DNA from: a virus
Strand: one strand, 5' to 3'
Virus record (IMG/VR): IMGVR_UViG_3300012928_000017
Coordinates: 1-35,687 of that record
Length of the DNA stretch: 35,687 nt
Shown here one piece after another: positions 7,601-19,600 of this stretch (the first letter of the stretch is position 1; the number at the start of each line of letters is the position of its first letter). The notes beneath the pieces are model-generated. The model did not search any database. It was given only the letters and a program-made list of their open reading frames with translations, and had not been told where the DNA came from. The position numbers and the translations under genes were made by a program.

Positions 7601-10600
7601 TAAGCCTTGTACCCAATAGTAGTAATATGTTTGTGGTCTTCCGTCTTGGTCTTTTCCTCTTACTTCAGATAAGAATATATTATTAGGCACACCTTCGCCA
7701 TCATACAACTCTGGTGGATTAGTACTTTCCACCCACTCATATATGTTTATTTCACTACCAGGGAATAAGTTACCCCAATTCAATGCACGTTCTTGGTTAT
7801 TGTATCCTAAAGTACTGTATGTACCTGCACCTTGCTCGTACCATTCATATCTCATCTGGCTTGTATCTAACCATCTTCTACCAACTTGCTTACTACCCCA
7901 TTCTTGTTTGACAGGATCATATATACAAGGATCTATATCACTCTTGAAGTCTATTTCTTTATCTATGAATCCTGGTATAACACCTTTGAATGGATCATGG
8001 ATATCTATATCAAATTCTTTTTCTGCACTTTCATCATCATATGTAAATACATCAGTTAAAAACTTACTGTCAATTAATTTTTCTTGATGTCTAATAACTG
8101 TATTACTTTCTAAGTATGCCCAACCATTTGCATCATAGTTGTCAACCCAAACATTTGCCATAGTGGCTATGTTTGCCGGAGGAGTACTGTATCTTAAACT
8201 ATCTAATTTAAGTGTTGTAACATTTTTTTGATCCTTGCCTACTAAGTTTGTGCTGTTACCAAATATATCTATCAAGTCATATTGATATAATGCGCCGTCC
8301 ATTCTGTTTGCTAATTTGTTGTTAGCCATATCAACATTAAAGTCACCACCATCAGGCGATGTAAATCTTAATCCTGTACCATCTCCATTAGGACCGCCTC
8401 CCATTCCTGTATCTGCTAAATCAACTTCTAATGGATTATCTCTGGTGTATGCACCACCGTACATACCTATATCATCTAGTAATCCTGGATTTAATTCATC
8501 ACCAAACTCTAATCCATCTAAGTTTGGAGCATCAATAACTAGTCCTGGATTTCCATCGTCATCATCTTCAATACTTGCATTCCACAACGGTAATCCATCT
8601 GGTCCGTATGGAGCCCATTTGTTCAAGTTGTCTGCAAATTGTTCTGCATCGGAGATTGGTCCAATAGCACCTTCTGGAATACCTAAGTCATTTAATGCAT
8701 TACCTTTTTGCGAACAGTCAGGTAATGCTCTTGATGTTAAGAATACTCTAGCACCTCTACCTTGTCCTTTACCGCCATGTGGTGGTCTATTTTTTGCTTC
8801 ACCAATTTTTGTATTTGATTTAGATTTTACTTGAGTTGGATCATGTACTTCTCTGTTTACATGATAATCTAAAGGCACACCTTGGTCAAGGTCACTTGGG
8901 AATTGTTCATATATTCCTCTATCTATAACTCTTAAATCTACAATACCACCTTGGTCGTCTACTTCTGTAACAACAAATACTGCAGGTTTTTCAATGTGCA
9001 TGTCGTCACTATCAAATTGTAATACTGGAACTACAACTGCTCCTCTACCACCACCTTTAACTGTGATTGTAGGAGCACTCTTCTTAAAGTACAGTCCACT
9101 TTCTAATTCGCCTTTTGCGTTTTTAAACATTGGTATCATACCTGCACCAGGAACTCCTCCTGGTAACACATCACCATATGTTGGAGAACTTTTATCTGTG
9201 TCAACATTAACACCTTTAAGTCCACCGTTTTCATCAAATCCTAATTCACCAGGATTATATCTAAACGGTATTGATGTAGCATCCGGAGAATTAATTAATA
9301 GTTCTACTCCACCTGCTTCATAACCTTCACCTGCATTAACAATTCTTAATGCTACAACTCCTGTTCTTATTGTTTCTGATTCGCTAGTTGGTGTACCACC
9401 TACTAGTCTTAATACGTCACCAGGTTTATAATCTTGTCCTTTGCTTTCACATAAACTTGCAAGTTTTCCTATTCTTCTATTTTCTTCTGCTGTTCTACCT
9501 GGAGACTTTTTATACTTAGGTACACCTGTAACTCTTTGGAAAGCACCTGCCGTACTTGCATCAAACGGAGCGGCATTTACACCGTTAAGCATAAACGACC
9601 TTGCTTTACTTCTTGTACTTTCTACAACTTGTGAATCTGGATCTGGGTGGAAACAGTTTTGTTGGTCACGTTGTACTGAATAATCTAATACTTGTCTTAA
9701 CACGCCACCTTTACAACCATTTCTCACAATCATTTGGTCTCTGACAATGTTCTGTATATTAATACATTTTTCGCCTGACTTGTTGTGGTCTATTGCTACA
9801 TGAACTTCGTCACCTGCTTGAGCTCTAATCTCATCTGCAATAACTTTCATGTCTGTACTTCCGCTCAATGTAATGCTCTTACCATTTATTGTGAATGAGT
9901 CACCTTTACCAACCGGGAATGTATTACCACAAATTTTGTGTCTCGGTTTAGGAGGACATACTGGAACTTGTACTGGAGGTTGTGCAACATACTTGCCATT
10001 AAATTTAGTTAATGGCGTAACACTAACATAAGGTGTACATATTTTACCACCCATAACAGGTTTGCCACCAGGATTACTTGTACCTGACGAACCAGCCGGA
10101 GGAGCAGTTGTTGTTGTGTTAATTGGAGGAATGTTGAATGATATTCCTGCTACACCACCGCCACCATAGTTTACAAACCCTGCACCTTGATTACTGTATG
10201 AACCTACACTTGGTGCAACTGTAGGTGTTGATTTTACAGAGACTGATTTTAAAGTCGATATTTTAGGAATATTAATTTTAGGCATATTGTTAAGATTAAA
10301 TCCACCAATATTGTTTAGTGCTGACATGCCTCCTAAACTACCACCATTAGGTCCATAACCAAAATGTCCAATAGCCGGTATGGCTGAAAAATTAAAAAAT
10401 GAACTCATGTTTATTGTTTTTGGCTTAGGTGTAAGTGGTGGTTTCGCAACAACTGGCGGACTAGGTACTTGACAACCTGTTCCTGGTATGCCTGGTCCTT
10501 GTACACTTTGTCCATATGCACTAGACACTTGTGATTTATCCACAGGATAATTCATGCTGTATTGATATGCTATACTTCTTTTTGGATGTTTATCAAGTAC

Positions 10601-13600
10601 TGTTGTAATATATCTACCATTGTCTGAATTATATACCCATGTAAATTTACCTGTGTAATAAACAAAACCATTCCCCAATGATCCAGTTGATGCCGCTTTT
10701 GTATGAGCCGCACCTGCTTTGGCAAAATCTTTACTTTCTTGCGATGTAAGTTGACTAAAGTTTCTTGTACTTGCAACTAGTCTACCTCTTGAATGAGGTG
10801 AACTACTTTGATATACTTCTAATCTGTCCTGGGCACTATACATATTGAATAACATCTTAATTGTATAGTCTGCTCCATTGAAACCTGTAAATGTATATTT
10901 TTTAGTTTCTGTTTGTCCTGTCTTACCACTGTATGTTACAAAGTCATTGATAAAGTAAATATCAGGCTTTGGAGGTGGTGGAGGAGGAGGTGGAGGAGGT
11001 GGAGGACAATCTGTTCTCTTCTTCTGACCAATTTTTATATCTGCATTAATTGTTGCAAAGTCCACTGGAGGAACAACTGCAAACTGATCCTTATATTTTT
11101 TCTGTCCTGTAGGATTATTTGTAACAAATTTTGTAGGTGTTGTATATGCTGGTGGTGGAGCCGCCGGCGGTGTATTAGCCGGTTGCCTGGTGTTACTAAC
11201 TTTATTATTTGTAGGACTTGTATTTGCAATAGTAGTTGATGTACTACTTGTTGCAGGGCTCGATGTTGTTTTACCCATAATACTTGAAGCATTAAATATT
11301 GACGTTGGAAAATTTAAGCCTAAACCGCTACTACCAAACAATGGAGGAACTATTGGCAAACTACCAGGTATCAAGTTTGGATTAATTAGATTTTTTGGTG
11401 TGTTGTATGGCATTTTCTTAAATGTTCCGCCATTTCTTTTAACAGCACCAGGCCCAAACAAAGGCAGTCCCATTGTGAATGAGCCTGAATTAATAACAGC
11501 ACCTGCTTTTGCAATAAGTTGTCTTTCAATTTCATCTTTATATTCGTCCATATTCAAATATGGGAAAGCATTTACAACAACGTTTGCACCGTTGATTCTA
11601 ATTTTACCTTCGTGGTCATCTACAAAGAATGTAACTCTTTCTTGTTCTACTATTGTGTTGGCAAGTTGTATATCAATGTTTGCACTTGGTGTTGTCTTTA
11701 ATGCAACATTACCAAATTGTAAGAAATCTTTTTTGCTTATATATTCGTCACCACTATCAACATATGGATGATCCAATGCATAACCTTCTACATAAATTGT
11801 GTTTGCTGTTGGTACACCTGTAACTTGGAAAGTATAGTTATAGTACTCAGGCTCGTAATTATAAATTCTAATGTTTTCACCTATTACAGTTTGTACGTTT
11901 CCTGAAGAATCTAATTCATAACCATGATCCTCTGCTGTTGTAATCTCTATTGTGTTACCTACAAATGTTGCATTACCTAATAAATCTTCTGTAATAGTAA
12001 CTGTTGCACCAGATGTAATTGCAATATTACTTGCTAACGTAACATTAGCAGTTCCATTTACTGTTTCAATTTTAGTTGCAACATTACCACCTGTTACAAT
12101 CATTCCTGAACGTAATTGTGTATTTCCTGTTGTAAGCAATAATACATTACTGTCTGTTAATGTGCTACTTGCAGTATCATTGATGGTCATGTCTCCTGTG
12201 TACACTCCATCTATCTTAATTGTTTTATTTCCTGTATTAAAATCTCGTACAGTATTCAAGTCTGAATACTTGCCAATGTTATTAAGTTTAATTGTTTGGA
12301 AAGTACTCAACCCTGTTATTGTTGCATCTGTAGTAATGCTTGTTGCATCTTGTACAACAAAACTAATATTATTTGCATTTGCTGTAATATCACCTTTTGG
12401 AATATCAAAAGATGTAATTGTTTTTTCACCTTCTACAACAACTGTTGTACTTGGTGTTTCTCTAACAAATTCTAATGTTTCTCCTGCACTTAATGTTACA
12501 GGATTATCTAATGTTACTTTTACGACTCTGTTATCATCTACAATTTTTGTAGCAGTAAATGATACATCTTCGTCTATTGTAATTGTAGAGTCTAATGTAA
12601 TTGTGTTGTTGTCCACAATACTTGCAATAGTTCTTTCACCATCTATAGCAGGGTATCCTGTGTTGTCTATTACCATGCCTACTTCCATACCAGCAGTTGT
12701 CTCAACATTTACTGTAGCACTTGCTACTGTAATTGCATCTGTAACAAAACCTACTATGGAAGTGTTTTTATTAAATTCTACACTTTTAATTTTAAATAGT
12801 TTTGGATCAACACCAGTTGCTTTTAGTCCTAAGCCTGAATCTAATTGTGTTGTTAATCCGTTGTTTAATTCTATAGTTCTTCTATTTGTAACACCAGCCG
12901 CCAAACTGTCAGTCCATATTGTTTCACTTTCATATGTTAAACTTGTTGTTTGTTGTGGCTCAATGTATTCTGTTCTTATATTTGATATTTGGAAAACATT
13001 TCCATTCATGTTTCCGCCTGCAGGATCTGTAACAGAAATAAATGCACCAGGTATTAAATTAGCAGAACTAATTTTATCTAATACTTCTGTGCTTACTGTA
13101 ACAGTATCACTAACTAGTCCCATTGTTTGAGTGCTGTCAGTTACATCTAATGTTGTGTTACCACTTGCTACACCTTCAACGAAGAATGTGTTTAATGTAA
13201 CATCTGTTGGTGTAAATGCTGTACCTTGTGCTTTACCTAAATTATGTCCAGAAAACTTAATTGTTTCATCACCTGTGTAACCATGTTTCTCAGAAAATAT
13301 TTGTACGTTGTAAGTACCTGTGCTATTTGCTGTTGAAGTTGTACCATAGTTTGCAAAACTTAAATTTGCTTTAGGTATTGTTGAAGCAATACCATTTAAT
13401 ACAGTACTGTTAGCATACAATACAATTTCTTTAAATTGTGCATTAACACTTGCAACTTGGAAAACATTTGCGTTTAAGTTACTTGAACTTGTATCATTAA
13501 ATTTTAGATAGTGTCCTACTTTAACACCGTCAATGTCACCTTGTTTAATTCTAAATGCTGGTGTACCATTAAAGTTATATGTGCTAGTATCTGCTGTTAC

Positions 13601-16600
13601 ATTTCTGTAAATATCCAATGTTTGTGTTGTAGGTGCCAATACTGCATTAGCATTAACACTTACGTTACTAAATGAATCATATGTTACGTTAGTGATATTA
13701 CCACTTAACACTGGTTTAATTTTTGTAATGTCTTTAATGTTCGCAGTATTATATGCTACATTACCAATAGTAACTGCTTCGTCAAATATTCTTTGTTCAT
13801 TACCCCAAGCAACAACTTCTTTAGTTGTTTCTGGTATTGTTGTATCGTAAAACTTCTCACCATCTTGATATACTAATTCTGCAACGTTTGAATCTAATGA
13901 TGCATTTCCTTTTAGTACTAATATATTATCGTAGGTTGCAGTATGGTCATAGTTTGCATCTACATTACCACCATCATTAAAGTCTAATGCAACGTCTGTT
14001 AATTGTATATCAGTAAATAATTTTAGTGTTCCTGTTTCACTACTGTTTTCAATATAAGAAACATTACCACCAACTTTAGTTAATCTATAAACGTCAAACT
14101 CACCGTGTTCACTTTTTGCAAAATGAACTATATCATTTTCCAATGGTATTTCACTTGCACGTCTTGTTGTTCTATCAAACAATTCATCAAATCGTGCTAT
14201 GTCAAATGCTTGATATCCTACATTATATTTGCTTATATAACCTGCGTTAGGTAACGGATTATAATCTTTATCTGTTATACCTGTATAATCTGCTTTTGTA
14301 GTTGTGGGCCATAAACCTTTTTCTGACATGTCAGTAGGTCTTACAATTAATCTGCTAGAGTCATCAACATCAATTAATATTGTTGAGTCTGACTGGTCAT
14401 CTGGTGTAATATCAAATGTTCTAACTTGTTGTAGTTTTGCCGCTAAGGCATCACTTGCCTCTACTTTAATATTTAGACTTGCACCTGGTAAGTCTCCTTG
14501 ATATGCATCTACAAAGTCTATAGTTGCTCTTTCATCAACAATAATTTCAGCATCAGCGGCTAAGTTACCACCTGGTAATGCTTGTACATTTGCAAAGTTA
14601 ATATATGAATTTGTTGTATCACCTGATATACTTGATATTGTGTATAATGGATTTGTAACTCTTTCTTCTAGTTTTTGCCCGTCGATGAATACATCAATGT
14701 GAGGATATGTTCCATCTATGATTGTTAAATTTTCTGTTGCTATGTTACCAGCATTTGACAGTTCATCAGTTCTACTTAACGGTGCAAACACATAACTTAT
14801 GTTACCACTACTTGCTAATGCATTGTTTACAATAGTTGTTCTACTACCTGAATCAAACTCCCAATCATTTCCTGTACCACCAACAACGTTTCCAACTGTT
14901 GCTGTGTCATTTACAGTAACACTTACATCTGAATAAGTTGTGCTGTTAGCACTTTCAAAACTAAATCTTTGTCTTGGCTGATATCTTTTTGCTTCTACGT
15001 CTAAGTTTGCTAAACCACTACCAGCAAGTGTAAAGTCAGATCCTCTAATTGTAATTACATAGTTTTCTGATGTTGCATTTGCTATACGTTGTGAACTTGC
15101 TGTAATTAAACTGTTACCACTTGCTACACCAATGTTTGCTGTAATAGTTGGGTCTAATGGCACATTTGCCATCGTTGTGTTAATAGCACTTACAACATTA
15201 GCAACCATTTGTGCATTTGTGGCACTACCACTTGCTACTGTTGATAAGTCAATAGTAGTTGGATAATGACTTGAATTTGCATGGTGGTCTGTAATTGTAA
15301 TGTTAGCAACACCTGTTAAGTCACCTGTATTTGTAATGTATGTATTACTTGTAGCATACGGTTGTAAATAACTTGTACTAATATTTGCTGTTAATAACTG
15401 TGCCGCAATAACTGTTACAGCCGGATTAGTTGTATAACCGTATCCTGGCTCTGTAACATCTACTGTTGTAATTGTTCCGTCTTGTCCTATATTAACTGTT
15501 GCTAATGCAGTTGTTCCTCCACCGTATGAGAAACTTCCTGGAATCTCTGCAGGTGGTGGTTCAATTTCTAAGAAAGGTCTTTGGAAGAATTTAGTTGTTC
15601 TGTCTAGTACTTCAACTTCCTTAACTTTACTTACTGTATTTTCAGGATAAGCAATTTGAATAAGTTGTTTTTCATTTTTAACTTCTGCTTCATTAACTTT
15701 AATATCTAAACTTTGTTGATTTTCTGTATCACCAAATTCTCCAAGTTTTAATGCCCATTCATCATATACATTAACACTACCTGGTACTAAAACTTTATCA
15801 CTGTTTAACAAAATCTTTAATGCATTTTGTGTACCCTTACTTCTAATCATACCCATATAAAAATCATATTGGTCATCTTGTGTAAGTTCAAATTCTCTTA
15901 AATATTTTCTTTCTTGATATCCGTATTGTCTTCTACTTGCTTCATATAATTGTTTTTGTACAGGCACATGTCCAATTTCATTGTATTTGCCCATATCACT
16001 TGCAAGTGTATCAAAGTTAGGCAATAGTTCTTCGCCTTGTATAATAAATCCATCTGCTGACAATGTTCCGTTCCAACCAGCAGTACGTTTGGATTTAATT
16101 TTTAATCTTGCTTGTCTTTGATTCAACAAGTTGTCATAAATTGTATCACCAAAAATAGTTTTGTTCGATACTAATATGCTATGTTCTATTTCATTAGTGT
16201 AAAGTAATGCACCATACAGTTGTTTAGTTGGGTGTGCTATTGTAACCTCAGGACCATCTCTTGTGATGTCACATTCAGTTGCACTAATCATTTTGCCTTC
16301 TTCATCAAGCAAACTGAATTGTCCTTGGTCAATATCTTTTATGGCACTTACTTTTCCTCTTGGAGCAACAAATTTAATTTTACTTGCTAATGGACTTAGG
16401 TTAATTGTATTACCTGCACTCCATTTACCTATACTCCAGAATAAAAATTGTTTACCTGAATATACCCAGTCATTTACATCTGCAATCTCATCATTGTATT
16501 CGCCAAAGTCATAACCATATGCTTTTTGTAATCTTCCTAAACTTATAAGGAAGTCATATACTTCTGCTACAGTATCATATTCTGTACCGTACTCTACTCT

Positions 16601-19600
16601 TACAGTTTGTCCTGTGCCTTGTAAAAATAATGTTGCTTCTGCACCACCTACTGTAGGCAATGTACTTAAACGTTGCCATATTGCAGTATTAGTTACATTA
16701 CTTCCTGCAGGAGCAACTGCTTTTGCTCTAAAGAAGTTGTAACCACTTTTAATAATGGAACCTTCATTGTATTGTGTATTAACATTATATGCAACGGTTT
16801 CAATTGGTTCACCACCAACTTTAACTTGTGTTTTTGGTCCGTTTACATCACTAGTTTCTATTTCAAAATATTTTTTAGTACTGTTGTAACCAAATACTTT
16901 GTATTTGTTATTTGCTGTTAATTGTACTAATACACCTGTATAATCATTTGTAGATGCATAAGGACCTACATGTACATCAACTTGTAAATCTTCTTGTGGT
17001 AAAATCAAACTAGAACTATTACCAGTTGTGCTATAGTTGTCACTGAACACAGTCATAGTATCTTTGTCTACAAATCCAGCCATCTTATGACCTAACTTAC
17101 TGTTAATAGTTTTGTAAGGCTTACTAAATTCTTCTACAGGATTTAATCCTTGGAATCTAATATATGGATCTATAAATGTTGACCAACCAGTGTTAGTTTG
17201 CATTAAATTGTTTGTATCTACAGAACCATGTAGTGTAGCATTTTTAACTTTGTAACGTTTATAATTTGTATTATCTAATAATTGGTTGGTGTTTGCAGAA
17301 GCCCGAGTTATTTTCCCTGGCTCTGCAAACACACTGGCAAACTTACCGGGCTTGGTAAGTAAAAGGGCCTCTGCTATTGCAAAGGGATATGCTTCAGAAA
17401 TTTTCCATGCGTTTTCAACTGGCGCACCATCTCCAAATTTCCAATTCTTATTTGTTAGTGATGTATCAACACTAAAGGTTGTATTCAATGCACTTGTTAA
17501 TTTATAATTTTCTGTACCGCTAACATGTGTTGCTGTACCTGTAGCATTTGTACTTAAACTTGTAGGTGTAAAGAAAAACTTAGGGCCTACTGTAAATGGA
17601 TATGCTGGATTTCCATCTGCATCTAATGTTGCTACATAATATCTTGTTCCTGTTGGAAACTCTGGTGTTACACCATAACGTGAATTAAATTCATCGAGGT
17701 CTCCTGTTGAAGCACTATATTCATAATCTTCAACAAACTCTCCTGTTGGTGCACCACCTATTGTTGTTCTTGTTGTTGTTTTTAAACTGTAACTACTTTC
17801 TAATCTTTTTATTGCACTAGTGTTGTCTAATCTGTCGGTATAACCATATGGACCATAAATTGGTAATCCATCAAATGCCCAACCAACAATTGGTGAATGA
17901 CTGTCTGTTGCCCAACTTGTTAGTCCAACTGTTTGTGGACTAGGTTGTACATAACCATAGCAATCGTAACTATCAACATATCCACCAGCACTATCCATAC
18001 TCACATCATTTCTATATTGACGTGAGTATGTGAATGAGTTGCTCAGTGAATGTGCGTTGCCTGTATTAGCATTAAATATTTTTGCTCCATTTACAGCAAT
18101 ACCAACTGGTGTACTACTTGTTGAAGTAGCATTGGCAAAATCACCTGCTGTACTGTCGCCTGTGTTAATAGTAATTGTGTAAGTTAATTCTTTATCCCCT
18201 AATTCGTTTACATTATCGTCAGTTGGGAAAGTACCAATAGTGTGATTAATAATATTGTTTGTTGTAATATTAATGTTTGCACCACTGTCTACTTCTTGTA
18301 CACTTAATCCATCTACACTTGTTAAGAATGTGTTAGCATTTGCTGTTGCAGTTCCTGTAGTTGTTTCTACATAATCAATAGTTTTTGTAGTTGCTGTTGT
18401 GCTAATAATATTTGCAGGTGCAATTAAATTACCTTGTGCATCTACAGGTATCTCAAATTTTAATCCAATTCTTCTATACGGATTATTTTTTCTATATCTA
18501 TTATTTGTTACGTTTTCTCTAGCACCTTGTCTAATAATACCTTCTTCTAAATCTTTCCACATAGGTGTATTAGCACTACTATAATCTGGGTATGTTGTTG
18601 TGATATATTGAGTATCCCACCAACTAGGCTTTCTCACAAAGCCTAACATTTCCCATGGATGAGTATGAGGTCTTTCTGTGTCGTAACAACTTTCAAATAT
18701 ACCTCTCCAGTATCCAGGTTTTACTGTGCCACTGTTATAGTTCCAAGTGAATAAATTGCTGGAGTCATAATATTCATTAACAACAAAGTCTACATCATTT
18801 CTTGTAATGAATTGATTAAAATTACTTCTTAGTAAATTATAATATGTTGTTCTAGTTAAACCTGTGTCAGTTCTAAAACGTCCTGGTCTAATTGAATAAA
18901 TGTTTAAATCATATTGACTATCTTTTTGTCTATAGTCTGCTAATATACCATTCCAAATTCTGTTTTCAAATTCTAATAAAACAAAATCATGTATATCATC
19001 TGCGGCAACTGTTTTACTGCCATCGTGTCCTACAATAACTTTAATAGGCTCTATAAAACTATTGTCTGTAATAATCTCTGGTTGTGTTGCTGGATATAAT
19101 CCCATAGCACTTGGTGTAGGTGGAGTTTGTGTACTCTCCCTATTTGAATCATACATTCTAAATTTGAATGTATTTCCAAGTGTCATTGTGAAACTATCTG
19201 TAAATGTAACAGTATTAGCAGTAGTTGTACTTGATACTGTATAATCTTTTTCAGCAACTAATAATTTTTCTATACCGTCCTGTCCAATTTCATACACATA
19301 TAATGTGTTTTCAAGTTTGGATAAATCTTTATATGTTTCTAATGTGTATGCTTTTTGTAATACATTGTTTACTACAACAACTTGTTCTTCGTATTTGTCG
19401 CCAAATGCCGCCATGTAAGTATAATCAAAAACATTTTTTCCTTGATTAAAACTTATAACACCTTCTAGTACAAGTTCTAATATTTCACCGTAACTTTTAC
19501 CTGTTGTATCATTGTTGTCAATGAATTTTATAATTTCTTTTTTAAGTCTGTTCTTATATTTTACATATTCGTTGCTGTTAAATTCTAATGCATCTCTGAT

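Noticed and set aside
10913-11292. Trp/Arg-rich and Gln/Leu-rich short frames around the polyproline run
   Set aside because: They arise from the low-complexity proline and glycine codons read in other frames; no start signals support them.
11952-13130. A 392-codon open frame on the plus strand inside the giant gene
   Set aside because: It is an antisense shadow: a monotonous Val/Ser/Thr/Leu composition that mirrors the Asn/Thr-rich codons of the real gene, with no ribosome binding site or recognisable domain. The other plus-strand frames within 1059-26365 have the same character.
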